Shown: positions 37,618 to 46,570 of the stretch, one piece after another
Layout of the letters: each line of letters starts with the position of its first letter
Position numbering within the stretch: position 1 is the first letter of the stretch
Assembly: GCA_020073215.1 (NCBI GenBank)
Contig: JAIQFO010000012.1
Span: forward strand, 60,451 to 124,450
Reading direction: 5' to 3'
From: Terriglobia bacterium
GTDB lineage: Bacteria > Acidobacteriota > Terriglobia > Terriglobales > Acidobacteriaceae
Length of the DNA: 64,000 bases
Made by a program: the position numbers and the translations under genes
The notes under the pieces: generated by a model
What the model saw: only the letters and a program-made list of their open reading frames with translations
Told to the model about the DNA's origin: nothing
The model's database searches: none

Positions 37618-38782
37618 AAAAGCTCTTTACAAAATTCTTCCCCGGCAACTGCCTCACTTTCCCATTCAGCTCCAGTTCGAAGAGGGCGGCAAAGATTTCG
37701 GAGGACGACATTTCGTTTTCCAGCAATTCGACCAGTTGATCGATGTGTGTGGATTCATCTGCCTTCAGCAGCCTGAGGATCTTTTTCTCGTGGGGCGAGG
37801 TCGCTTCGTCAGGAAATAGAGATGCGGTTTCCGGCGCGGGGGATTCATTCTCCATGGCGCCGAGCACCACTTGCACGTCGGTCGGCAACTCTTCCCACAC
37901 GTCTTCCCAGGTGGCTACGAGCTTCGCTCCCTGCTTGATCAGGGTGTTCGGTCCCCAGGAATTCTTGTTGGTCACATTGCCCGGGACCGCGTAAACATCG
38001 CGGTTTTGCTCGAGGGCACAGCGCGAAGTGATGCGCGTACCGCTGTATTCCGCGGCTTCGACCACCAGCACGCCCGCCGACATGCCGCTGATGATCCGGT
38101 TGCGAATGGGAAAGTTCTGAGGCGTGGGAGGGGTTCCAACCGGAAACTCGCTGACCAGCGCGCCCCCAAGGGCCACGATCTGTTCGGCCAGCCGCGAGTT
38201 TTCTTTGGGATACATCACGTCAATTCCCGTGCCCAGAACGGCAACCGTCTTCCCCTTGGCAGCAACAGCGCCGCGATGCGATGCAGTATCGACGCCGCGC
38301 GCTAGTCCACTGATGATTACGAGGCCACGCGAGGCGAGGTCGGTGGAGAGGCGTTCGGCCATGCCGATGCCGTAGGGCGTGGGATGACGCGTTCCCACCA
38401 TCGCAATGCCGGACTGGGCCAGCACTTCGACGTTTCCTTTCACGAACAGGATTACCGGCGGGTCGTAGATTTCCTTGAGGCGTGACGGGTACTCGGGGTC
38501 GCTGAGGGAGATAATCCGGGCGCGCGCCTCGACCGCCTTCACACATTCCTGCTGCGCGAGTTCGAGCGACTTTCCCGTGGCGATCGATTGCGCGGAGAAG
38601 GCGCGCATTCCCATGGCCTCGAGTTCGGTCAGGCTGGCCTGGAAGACGCGCTCCGCAGTGCCATAGTGCTCAGTCAATTTCTTGATCCGCGTAGGACCCA
38701 ATCCCGGAGTCAGGGCCAGCGCGAGCCAGTAGGTGGCCTCACGAGACGCGGGCGCGGGGACGGTGACGGCAACATTCGACAT
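37616..38782 (-). CDS. dprA: DNA-processing protein DprA (Smf)
   Basis: 388 residues. The Rossmann-like core shows GIAMVGTRHPTPYGIGMAER, VIISGLARGVDTASHRGAV, GTGIDVMYPKENSRL, SEFPVGTPPTPQNFPIRNRI and SGMSAGVLVVEA, all diagnostic. An N-terminal SAM-like helical part (LTPGLGPTRIKKLTEHYGTA) and a C-terminal winged-helix (DrpA WH-type) flank it. It loads RecA on incoming single-stranded DNA during natural transformation. ATG 38782 is preferred; the frame extends to 38833 without family similarity. The stop codon is formed at the edge of a heptamer repeat arm, so the C-terminus may have been remodelled. Confidence 0.93.
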   Translation of the reverse strand: MSNVAVTVPAPASREATYWLALALTPGLGPTRIKKLTEHYGTAERVFQASLTELEAMGMRAFSAQSIATGKSLELAQQECVKAVEARARIISLSDPEYPSRLKEIYDPPVILFVKGNVEVLAQSGIAMVGTRHPTPYGIGMAERLSTDLASRGLVIISGLARGVDTASHRGAVAAKGKTVAVLGTGIDVMYPKENSRLAEQIVALGGALVSEFPVGTPPTPQNFPIRNRIISGMSAGVLVVEAAEYSGTRITSRCALEQNRDVYAVPGNVTNKNSWGPNTLIKQGAKLVATWEDVWEELPTDVQVVLGAMENESPAPETASLFPDEATSPHEKKILRLLKADESTHIDQLVELLENEMSSSEIFAALFELELNGKVRQLPGKNFVKSF

Positions 38783-38860
38783 ATCGCGTGACCCTAGTCT
38801 GCGGCGCAAAACGTTGTCAAGGATGGCGCGCACATCATTTTTGGTAGAATTCGTAACTTG

Positions 38861-39718
38861 ATGAGCCGGTTAAAGATTTCGGCCATTTCCTACCTGAATA
38901 CGGCGCCTCTTCTGTGGGATTTTGAGCATGCCGGGGCAGGCGCGGCTGTTGATTTCGACATTTCCTACACCATTCCTTCGGCCTGCGCCGATGCTCTCCG
39001 TGCGGGAACGGCGGACATTGGCATTATTCCAGCGGCGGCTTATGCCACGGTCCCGGATCTCGTCATCGTTCCCGACGTGGCGATTGCGGCGCGGCGCGCG
39101 GTGCGGTCGATCCTGCTGGTTAGCAGAATTCCCGTCGATCCATTAACAGTCGACCCACTAACAAAAGATCAGTGGGGCGAGCAGGTACGCTCGGTGGCGC
39201 TCGACACTTCTTCGATGACCTCGGTTGCCCTAGCCAAGATTCTGTTTGCGAAATGGCTGGGTGGAGCACGCGAGTATAAGCCGATGGCTCCAGATCTCGA
39301 CGCCATGCTCGGTGCCTGCGATGCGGCCCTGCTCATCGGAGACCCCGCGCTCCAGGTTGACCGCACGCGCTACTTCACGCTCGACCTGGCCGAGGAGTGG
39401 GTGGCACGGACGGGAAAGTCATTCGTCTTCGCTTTCTGGGCGATTCGTAAGCAGGCGCTTGCCGGGCGAAATGGAGCGGCGATTGCGGAGGCGTTTCAGA
39501 AGTCGCGCGATCGCGGATTGTCACCGAAAAATCTAGAAAGCATCGTGCAGGAGTGGGCGCCGCGCCTCGGCCTTACCGTCGAAGCCGTTCGCGCCTACCT
39601 GACGCATAACATCCATTATTATCTCGACCCTCCGTGCCTGGAGGGGCTTGCGCTTTACTACCGCCTGGGCGCGGAGGTTGGAGCCCTTCCGCCGGCGCCG
39701 GAGCTTCGCTTCGTGTAG
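38861..39718 (+). CDS. mqnA: Chorismate dehydratase (futalosine menaquinone pathway)
   Basis: 285 residues. ISAISYLNTAPLLW is the MqnA opening, followed by DIGIIPAAAYATVPDLVIVP and LIGDPAL. It converts chorismate to 3-enolpyruvylbenzoate, the first committed step of the futalosine pathway. A segment VDPLTVDPLTKDQWGEQ sits between VSRIP and VRSVALDTSS; standard MqnA has only a few residues there, and the DNA shows a 15-bp tandem repeat (39134-39163). ATG 38861 begins MSRLK. It is divergent from dprA. Confidence 0.93.
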   Translation: MSRLKISAISYLNTAPLLWDFEHAGAGAAVDFDISYTIPSACADALRAGTADIGIIPAAAYATVPDLVIVPDVAIAARRAVRSILLVSRIPVDPLTVDPLTKDQWGEQVRSVALDTSSMTSVALAKILFAKWLGGAREYKPMAPDLDAMLGACDAALLIGDPALQVDRTRYFTLDLAEEWVARTGKSFVFAFWAIRKQALAGRNGAAIAEAFQKSRDRGLSPKNLESIVQEWAPRLGLTVEAVRAYLTHNIHYYLDPPCLEGLALYYRLGAEVGALPPAPELRFV

Positions 39719-39821
39719 AACCTTGCTCGGAAGCTCGCAGACCGCGGCGCAAAAAACAAAGCTGCTAACATCAATCTGATATCGGAAAATCTGCCTCGAT
39801 AATCTACGCTCGGAGACCATC

Positions 39822-41189
39822 ATGGAACCGTTCCGTTTTCATCTCTTCGTTTGCACGCAGCAAAAGCCCGAAGGCGTCCCCTGCTGCCCGGCCAGCGGCT
39901 CGTTCGCGGTGCTCGGCGCGCTCGATCGCGAGATACAGGCGCGCGGCCTCGACAACCATGTACAACTCACTACCTGCGGCTGCATGGGGTTGTGTGATGA
40001 AGGTCCGGTGATGGTCGCCTATCCGGCCGGCGTGTGGTACCGGCGCGTGCAAGCAACTGATGTATCCGAAATCGTCGGTACGCACCTGGGCGACGGTAAG
40101 CCCGTCGAACGTCTGGTATGGAGCGACGCTCCTGCAATGAAGGCGATGGCGGTCGAACACCGGGATAAGTTCCGGGCAGCGATGGCAGCCCGCGACAAAG
40201 CTGGGACGCTCCCCGATCGGCTTGATCAGATGATCCGCGGCTACATGCCGAGTCGTTGCCTTCTGACGGCGCTTGAACTCGACATCTTTACCGCCGTCGG
40301 GGATGGAGCCAATGCCGAACAGATAGGGACAAGGATCAACGCGAATGCCCGCGCTGCGGGCATGCTGCTCAACGCGCTCGTCGCCCTCGGTTTGCTCTCG
40401 AAGAGCGGCGACCGTTACCAGAACACGCCCGAATCCGCACGCTTCTTTGTGCAGGGCTCCAAAGACAACCAGCGCGATGGTCTGCTGCACACCACCAACA
40501 TCTGGCATAGCTGGAGCACACTGACCGACGCGGTGCGCCGTGGTACTCGCGTCCCCGCTGATGGAACCGGCGCCCGCCACGATAACGCCGCGTGGACGCG
40601 CAACTTCATTGCCGGTATGCAGCGCAACGCCAAAGATCGCGCCCCGCTGGTTGTGAAAGCCCTGGGCACGGCTGATGTTCACCGTGTCCTCGATCTCGGC
40701 GGCGGCTCGGGCGCATACTCCATTGCTTTTGCGAAATCTTATCCTGATGTGCGGTGCGAGATTCTTGACATTCCAGAGGTCGTGCCGCTCACCGGCGAAT
40801 ATGTCCGCCAGGCCGGAGTCTCAGCGCAAGTCAAGCTTCGCCCTGGAGACATGCTGCAGGACGACTTCGGCTCTGGCTACGACATCATCATGCTGAACGC
40901 GATCTGCCACATGTTTTCCGAGCAGCAAAACCGGGACATCTTCCGCCGCGCCCACCAGGCACTCGCGCCGAACGGCCGCCTCGTCGTGCAAGACTTCATC
41001 CTCAATTCAGACAAAACTGCACCACAACAAGCGGCACTGTTCTCCCTGAACATGCTCGTCAATACCGAAGCCGGCGCCAGCTACAGCGAGGTCGAATACG
41101 CCACCTGGATGAAGGCTGCGGGATTCCCCGAGGTATCCCGGATCAACCTGCCCGGGCCAAGCAGCCTGATGGTGGGACTATTACCCTAA
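39822..41189 (+). CDS. Fusion of a ferredoxin-like [2Fe-2S] domain with an O-methyltransferase
   Basis: 455 residues. Residues 1-95 look like the thioredoxin-fold 2Fe-2S ferredoxin (NuoE-like) family: FVCTQQKPEGVPCCPASGS, then LTTCGCMGLCDEGPVMVAYP and VWYRRV, providing four to five cysteines. Residues 110-455 form a class I methyltransferase of the acetylserotonin/plant O-methyltransferase type: winged-helix dimerisation part, then VLDLGGGSGAYSIAFAKSYP and MLNAICHMF, with GRLVVQDFI. GGAG lies 8 nt before ATG 39822. It sits between mqnA and mqnC on the same strand, which suggests but does not prove a role in quinone or redox cofactor methylation. Confidence 0.85.
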   Translation: MEPFRFHLFVCTQQKPEGVPCCPASGSFAVLGALDREIQARGLDNHVQLTTCGCMGLCDEGPVMVAYPAGVWYRRVQATDVSEIVGTHLGDGKPVERLVWSDAPAMKAMAVEHRDKFRAAMAARDKAGTLPDRLDQMIRGYMPSRCLLTALELDIFTAVGDGANAEQIGTRINANARAAGMLLNALVALGLLSKSGDRYQNTPESARFFVQGSKDNQRDGLLHTTNIWHSWSTLTDAVRRGTRVPADGTGARHDNAAWTRNFIAGMQRNAKDRAPLVVKALGTADVHRVLDLGGGSGAYSIAFAKSYPDVRCEILDIPEVVPLTGEYVRQAGVSAQVKLRPGDMLQDDFGSGYDIIMLNAICHMFSEQQNRDIFRRAHQALAPNGRLVVQDFILNSDKTAPQQAALFSLNMLVNTEAGASYSEVEYATWMKAAGFPEVSRINLPGPSSLMVGLLP

Positions 41190-41679
41190 CCACGCGATGA
41201 GTCACGGTGGAGAGACAGGCGCCTCGCCCGTCCAGCCGGGCAGGGACGCCCAGAGCCCCGGAGGGGCAACCGAGGTTAGCCCAGCGCTTCAGCGCTGGGA
41301 AAAGTGCCAGAAATCCCTCAAGTCCCGGAGGGACGACCGAACTCTCACACAGACTCTCCCATACTCCCCCAAAGTGTCATCCTGAGCGGAGCAGGGACTT
41401 CACGAAGTGAAGTCCCTGCGGAGTCGAAGGACCCCTACCCCCTACTGGCTTAGCCATGATGCTTCAGGGAGTTCTCCCTGTGCCCCGCATGGCGTCTGTG
41501 TCGAAAAGGTATTGCTCTAGGGCTGCGCCCCGTTGTGAATCTCCACCGTAGACCAACTTCCGGGCCAGTCTGAGCAGAGTGCTTCTCTGCGAAGGCGGCT
41601 TCACCCGAGGTCATCTTCATGCGCCTCGCCTCCACCGCCTCCCACCAGCTAAAATACCCATTACCGTGGGGTGAAGAGG
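41190..41679. other. Intergenic region with several dispersed palindromes
   Basis: No convincing gene. It contains CCCAGCGCTTCAGCGCTGGG (41281-41300), a 13-bp perfect stem GCAGGGACTTCAC - GAA - GTGAAGTCCCTGC (41392-41420), a GTCATCCTGAG half-element (41377-41391) and a GGAGAGACAGGCGCCTCGCC element near 41210. The last 240 bp are unremarkable. Confidence 0.6.
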
Positions 41680-42732
41680 ATGTCCCTGACCAAGCACCAG
41701 GCTTTGGAGATGTTTCGGTCCGACGATCTGATCGGGATTGGCATGGAGGCGGACACCGTTCGCCGCAAGCTGCATCCCGAAGGAACCGTGACTTACATCA
41801 TCGACCGCAACATTAATTACACCAATTTCTGCACGGAATATTGCACGTTCTGCGCCTTCTATCGTCCGTTGAAGGGGCCGGCGGCGCGGGTCAACGAAGG
41901 GTACATCCTCGACCTCGATACCATCTACGAAAAGATTCGCGAGACGGTGGAACTGGGTGGCACCGGCGTGCTGATGCAGGGAGGTCTTCATCCCGACCTC
42001 AAAATCGACTGGCATGAGCGCATGCTCAGCGGCATCAAGCAGCGCTTCCCGAAGATTCATCTGCACTGTTATTCGGCGTCGGAAATCCTCGCGATTGCCG
42101 AATACAGCAATCTCAGCGTGCGCGACACGATTGCGCGGCTTCGCGATGCTGGCCTCGATTCGATCCCAGGCGGCGGGGCTGAGATTCTTGACGACGAAGT
42201 CCGCTACAAAATCGCGCGCCTCAAGTGCCTGACCGCCGATTGGCTGCTGGTGCATCGCACCGCGCACCAACTCGGCATGAGAACCACCGCGACCATGATG
42301 TTTGGCGTCGGCGAATCCATCGAGCACCGCATCAACCACCTGCGGGTTCTCTACGATTTGCAGCAGGAGACGGGCGGGTTCACCGCGTTCATCCCGTGGA
42401 GTTTCCAGCCCGCCAACACCGCGCTCGGCGGACGCCACTGGGATGAGGCGACAGCGGTTGAATATCTGAAGGTGCTGGCGATTTCGCGGCTCTTTCTTTC
42501 GAATTTCTTGAACGTGCAGTCCAGTTGGGTGACGCAGGGATTGAAAGTCTGCCAGATGGGCTTGCGCTTCGGCGGCAACGACGTGGGTTCGGTGATGCTG
42601 GAGGAGAACGTCGTCCGCGCGGCCGGTGTCACTAACTGCACCACCGAGGAAGAACTGCGGCGCATCATACGCGATGCGGGTTTCCGTCCAGCGCAGCGCG
42701 ATACGTTGTACCGGCAATGTTTTCTGAACTGA
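41680..42732 (+). CDS. mqnC: Cyclic dehypoxanthinyl futalosine synthase (radical SAM)
   Basis: 350 residues. The radical SAM cluster motif is INYTNFCTEYCTFCAFYRP (C-x3-C-x2-C), followed by QGGLHPDLKIDWHERML, SIPGGGAEIL and FIPWSFQPANT, all typical of MqnC. It converts dehypoxanthine futalosine to the cyclic form. GAAGAGG stands directly before ATG 41680; GTG 41671 is another start. It follows the methyltransferase gene by 490 bp of repeats. mqnB is not in the window. Confidence 0.94.
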   Translation: MSLTKHQALEMFRSDDLIGIGMEADTVRRKLHPEGTVTYIIDRNINYTNFCTEYCTFCAFYRPLKGPAARVNEGYILDLDTIYEKIRETVELGGTGVLMQGGLHPDLKIDWHERMLSGIKQRFPKIHLHCYSASEILAIAEYSNLSVRDTIARLRDAGLDSIPGGGAEILDDEVRYKIARLKCLTADWLLVHRTAHQLGMRTTATMMFGVGESIEHRINHLRVLYDLQQETGGFTAFIPWSFQPANTALGGRHWDEATAVEYLKVLAISRLFLSNFLNVQSSWVTQGLKVCQMGLRFGGNDVGSVMLEENVVRAAGVTNCTTEEELRRIIRDAGFRPAQRDTLYRQCFLN

Positions 42733-42775
42733 ATCGCTGGGTATCTCTTCCGTTAGTTCGCAAGCTCTATGCGGT

Positions 42776-42856
42776 TTGTCATCTTGACCGAAGCAAGAGA
42801 CCTGCTTGGTATTAACGCCGCCAACAGCAGGTCCTTCGCTTCGCTCAGGATGACAA
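42776..42856. repeat. Dispersed GTCATCCTGAG palindromic element, degenerate copy
   Basis: TTGTCATCTTGACCGAAGC...GCTTCGCTCAGGATGACAA with AGACCTGCT/AGCAGGTCC inside. The left half has changed at several positions, while the right half is close to the consensus. Confidence 0.7.
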
Positions 42857-42881
42857 TCTGGGTTTATATCTCTCTGTGTTC

Positions 42882-44567
42882 ATGATGCGCTCACTCGCCA
42901 TCGCCTTGCTCCTTCTCGGCACCTTGCTCTCACGCGCGCAGGACTCCCCGCCCGCAGCGAACCCATCCTCCATCGCCGGCACAGTGGTGAAGGAACCGGG
43001 AAGCGAGCCGCTCAAGAAAGTGCTGGTACAGGTCGTCGCGGAAGACCAGAAGCAGGGCGGGAACTACAGTGCCATCACCGACGCCGACGGCCATTTTCGC
43101 ATGGAAAACGTCGTGCCCGGGCGGTACCGGCTCTTCCTGGAGAAGACCGGGTTGGTCGAGGTGAATGGGCGCGGATTCAAAACTGACGTCAACGTTTTCA
43201 CGGTCCAGGCGGGACGGGCGGTCGATGGCCTGATGTTTCGAATGCTGCCCACGGCCATCATCAGCGGCCGTGTCACCGACGAGGATGGCGACCCGATGTC
43301 CGGGGTCAGAATCATCGTACAAAAGAAGAAACCAGGGAAGGCAACGCGGGAAACCGCTGGGAGCGAATCGACGAATGATCTTGGAGAATTCCGTCTTTCT
43401 GGCTTGTTTCCTGGTCGGTATTGGGTTGAGGCCATGCCACCTCCGGATATGCGCGATTACGAAAAGCAGCCGGACAAATCGCAGCCGGGCGATAACCTGA
43501 GCGACGCCCAGCCCGACGCTCGTTACGTCACAACCTATTATCCGGGCACCCACGATGCCACCGAGGCCTCAGCAGTGACGCTGAAAGCGGGCGACGAAAT
43601 GCCCGTCAACCTCACGTTGACGCCGGCGAGAACGTATCGGGTTCGCGGCATCGTGACTGGCGTCTTGGCCGGCCAGAAGGCCGCCGTAGACCTCGTCTCC
43701 AGGGCAGGCGATTCCATCCACTCCAATGAAGTAGGGCCGGACGGCCAGTTCGAGTTGCGTGGGATCGCCCCGGGTACGTATGTGGTCAGGGCATCGGCCG
43801 GCACAGAATCGCAGCCGCTCACCGCACGGCAGGACATCAGCGTCGGGGCCGCCGACGTGGACGGGGTGAAGCTGACTCCGCTTCCTTCTTTCCGCCTCTC
43901 CGGCCATCTCCGCGTCGAGGGCAGGGCGTCGGGGGAACCCATCCAATACTCCGCAAACTTGCGCTCCGCCGAACTGCCAGAAAATTCGGGCTTCTTCATG
44001 TCGCAGGATTTCTTTGGCGCGAACGCGCCGGTAGACGGCGCAGGTAACTTTGAGTGGAAAAGTGTGAACCCCGGCAACTACATCGTGCAAGTGTACGGAG
44101 GCGACGGGCAAAGTTTCTTTCTGAAATCGGTGATGCTCGGCGGACGAGATATCTCAACCGGATTCACGGCGAGCGGACCCGCCTCGCTGGATCTGCTGGT
44201 GAGCTACAAGGGAGGCGCGGTCGAAGGGATGGTCGTTGAGAAAGAAAAAGACGTGGACACTGATCATGTGAACAACGAGCATCCGGCAGCCAACGCCACG
44301 GTGGTCGCCGTGCCCGACGAGAAATATCGCAAACTTCCCGATCATTTCGGGATCGGATCGAGCGATCAGCAGGGACGCTTCACGATCCGCGGCTTGGCTC
44401 CCGGCAGCTACGCGTTATATGCCTGGCAGGATTTGGAAGACGGCGTCTGGCACGACGTCGACTTCCTGAAATCTCAGGAAGCAAATGGCAAGGCGTTGAA
44501 AGTGGAGGAAGGTTCTCGCCAGCAGGTTGAGCTGAAGCTTAGCCCGGTGGGCGAAGAGTGGCGGTAG
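42882..44567 (+). CDS. Secreted multi-domain protein with carboxypeptidase-regulatory-like repeats
   Basis: 561 residues with a signal peptide (LAIALLLLGTLLSRAQ). It has repeated beta-sandwich domains of the CarboxypepD_reg type: about 30-110 (SIAGTVVKEPGSEPLKKVLV, DADGHFRMENVVPGRYRLFL), about 130-200 (IISGRVTDEDGDPMSGVRII, then GEFRLSGLFPGRYWVEA), 260-330 and near 440-560 (QGRFTIRGLAPGSYALYAW). The G-x-F-x-x-x-x-x-x-P-G-x-Y pattern recurs in each. Such domains occur in acidobacterial surface and TonB-receptor proteins, and here they seem to stand alone. ATG 42882 or 42885 begins the signal. Catalytic residues are absent. Confidence 0.8.
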   Translation: MMRSLAIALLLLGTLLSRAQDSPPAANPSSIAGTVVKEPGSEPLKKVLVQVVAEDQKQGGNYSAITDADGHFRMENVVPGRYRLFLEKTGLVEVNGRGFKTDVNVFTVQAGRAVDGLMFRMLPTAIISGRVTDEDGDPMSGVRIIVQKKKPGKATRETAGSESTNDLGEFRLSGLFPGRYWVEAMPPPDMRDYEKQPDKSQPGDNLSDAQPDARYVTTYYPGTHDATEASAVTLKAGDEMPVNLTLTPARTYRVRGIVTGVLAGQKAAVDLVSRAGDSIHSNEVGPDGQFELRGIAPGTYVVRASAGTESQPLTARQDISVGAADVDGVKLTPLPSFRLSGHLRVEGRASGEPIQYSANLRSAELPENSGFFMSQDFFGANAPVDGAGNFEWKSVNPGNYIVQVYGGDGQSFFLKSVMLGGRDISTGFTASGPASLDLLVSYKGGAVEGMVVEKEKDVDTDHVNNEHPAANATVVAVPDEKYRKLPDHFGIGSSDQQGRFTIRGLAPGSYALYAWQDLEDGVWHDVDFLKSQEANGKALKVEEGSRQQVELKLSPVGEEWR

Positions 44568-44570
44568 AGC

Positions 44571-44651
44571 TTGTGTGGCGGCGGGGCGGAGCCTGCCCTG
44601 AGCGGAGCCGAAGGGCCCTGCCCCGACGAGGCGAAGCCCCGTCCCCACACG
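44571..44651. repeat. Dispersed GC-rich element with GTGTGG/CCACAC ends
   Basis: GCCTGCCCTGAGCGGAGCCG followed by AAGGGCCCTGCCCC lies between GTGTGG and CCACAC. It is related to the CCTTCGACTCCGCTCAGGGC family (17327, 59518, 62720) in the opposite orientation. Confidence 0.6.
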
Positions 44652-44665
44652 ACCCATCAGTTACA

Positions 44666-46351
44666 ATGCTTGTTCCGCAGTCTTTCCTTTGGATTCATGG
44701 TGCTGCTCCGTACATGTCTTTGACCCTCACTTCATCCCGGCTGGCCATGGGCTTAGTCCTCGCGTCCAAGGGATTGGTGCCGTACCTTCGCCATCATTTT
44801 CTGGACAAGACTTTCCAAGGTCTCTATCAGGTCAACGCATTTGATCTGGCATTGCTGATTCCCTATTTCGTGGTGCTGATCATCCTGGCGGGCTACGGCG
44901 GGCACCGCTACTGGCTGGTCTATCTTTATTACAAGCATAAGAAGAATAAGACGACCGAACCCGCGGCTCATTTCCAGTTCGACGATCTGCCGCGGGTCAC
45001 CGTGCAGTTGCCGATTTTCAATGAGCAATATGTCGTCGACCGACTGCTCGACGCCGTCTGCCGGCTCGATTACCCGAGAGAGAAACTCGACATCCAGTTG
45101 CTCGACGACTCGACTGACGAAACCGTGGAAGTCGCCCGCCTGCTGGTCGATCGCTACGCCGCCCTGGGACATCCCGTCGCCTACCTGCACCGCGACAATC
45201 GTGAGGGCTTCAAAGCCGGCGCTTTAGCCGAGGGATTGAAAACGGCGAAGGGCGAATTCGTTGCCATCTTTGACGCCGATTTTGTTCCGCCTCCCGACTT
45301 TCTGCTGAAGTGCATCCATCACTTCACCGATCCCAAGGTCGGCATGGTGCAGACGCGCTGGACGCACATCAACCGTAACTATTCGTTCCTGACCGAAGTC
45401 GAAGCCATTCTGCTCGACGGCCATTTCGTGCTGGAACATTCGGCACGAGCGCGCAGCGGCGTTTTCTTTAACTTCAACGGTACGGCGGGAATGTGGCGGT
45501 GCTCGGCCATCGACGAAGCCGGCGGCTGGGAGCATGACACGCTCACCGAAGATACCGACCTCTCCTATCGCGCCCAGCTTAAAGGGTGGAAGTTCCTCTA
45601 TCTGCAGGACGTCGAATGTCCAGCCGAGTTGCCGGTAGAGATGACGGCATTCAAAACGCAGCAGGCACGCTGGGCCAAAGGGCTGATCCAGGTCTCGAAG
45701 AAAATACTGCCCAAGGTTTTCAAAAGCGACGCTTCGCGACACCAGAAAGTCGAGGCCTGGTACCACCTGACCGCCAACCTCAGTTATCCGCTGATGATCG
45801 TGTTCTCGGCTATTATGATGCCCGCCATGATTATTCGTTTCTACCAGGGATGGTTCCAGATGCTCTACATTGACGTGCCCCTGTTCATGGCTTCGACGTT
45901 TTCCATTTCGAGTTTCTACCTGGTTTCGCAGAAGGAGCTGTTTCCGAAAACTTGGTTCCGCTCGCTGCTCTACCTGCCACTGTTGATGGCTCTGGGAATA
46001 GGACTGACAGTCACCAACACGATTGCCGTGCTGGAAGCGCTGGTCGGCAAGCAAACCGCCTTCGCCCGCACTCCCAAGTACCGCGTCGAATCGAAGAAGG
46101 ACAAGGTGGGCGCGAAAAAGTACCGCAAGCGCCTGGGATGGGTTCCGTGGATTGAACTGCTGATCGGGATTTATTTCGCCCTGGCGATCTTCTACGCCAT
46201 CGACAACGAGAATTACTTCACCGTTCCCTTCCTGGTGTTGTTTGTGGTCGGTTACTGGGTCACAGGGATAATGTCCCTGATGCAAGGGCGCTTCGCCGGC
46301 ATCTCGGTGGGCGCGGAAACCCACACCAAGCCCTTCCCAGTCGGGGTGTAA
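44666..46351 (+). CDS. Processive family 2 glycosyltransferase (cellulose synthase-like)
   Basis: About 561 residues with an N-terminal membrane helix (LALLIPYFVVLIILAGYGG) and several C-terminal helices (PLMIVFSAIMMPAMIIRFY, FYLVSQKELF, FLVLFVVGYWVTGIM). The catalytic core reads RVTVQLPIFNEQYVVDRLLD, LDDSTDETVEV, AIFDADFVPPPDFLLK, TEDTDLSYRAQLKGWKF and QQARWAKG, so D, DxD, ED and QxxRW are all present, as in processive beta-glycan synthases of the CslA/mannan type. It probably makes a surface polysaccharide. The 44571-44651 repeat precedes ATG 44666, which is preferred to the longer frame from 44558. Confidence 0.9.
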   Translation: MLVPQSFLWIHGAAPYMSLTLTSSRLAMGLVLASKGLVPYLRHHFLDKTFQGLYQVNAFDLALLIPYFVVLIILAGYGGHRYWLVYLYYKHKKNKTTEPAAHFQFDDLPRVTVQLPIFNEQYVVDRLLDAVCRLDYPREKLDIQLLDDSTDETVEVARLLVDRYAALGHPVAYLHRDNREGFKAGALAEGLKTAKGEFVAIFDADFVPPPDFLLKCIHHFTDPKVGMVQTRWTHINRNYSFLTEVEAILLDGHFVLEHSARARSGVFFNFNGTAGMWRCSAIDEAGGWEHDTLTEDTDLSYRAQLKGWKFLYLQDVECPAELPVEMTAFKTQQARWAKGLIQVSKKILPKVFKSDASRHQKVEAWYHLTANLSYPLMIVFSAIMMPAMIIRFYQGWFQMLYIDVPLFMASTFSISSFYLVSQKELFPKTWFRSLLYLPLLMALGIGLTVTNTIAVLEALVGKQTAFARTPKYRVESKKDKVGAKKYRKRLGWVPWIELLIGIYFALAIFYAIDNENYFTVPFLVLFVVGYWVTGIMSLMQGRFAGISVGAETHTKPFPVGV

Positions 46352-46353
46352 AT

Positions 46354-46455
46354 CGTGTAGGGCGGGCACCCTCGCCCGCCCAAGCCAAGGTCAAGATCGT
46401 GTGGGGACGGACATTTCTGCCCGTCCAAGCCGAGCGCAGCTCGGCAGCGGCGCGA
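46354..46455. repeat. Dispersed GC-rich palindromic element
   Basis: GGCGGGCACCCTCGCCCGCC and then GTGTGGGGACGGAC...GTCCAAGCCGAGCGCAGCTC. The second part is the reverse complement of the element at 12091-12145. No gene is seen up to 46570. Confidence 0.65.
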
Positions 46456-46570
46456 GTGAGATCGCCCGATGACCGGATGTCCCGCTGCACCAAACTAACT
46501 AACAATCGAGCCGCGGGGCGATGCTACGCTGGTACCGCTCTGGTTTCTCGCATGCGCCTCCGCAAGAGGA

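Noticed and set aside
41450..41635. Possible 61-residue protein before mqnC
   Set aside because: No ribosome site, biased composition and position in a repeat-rich gap.
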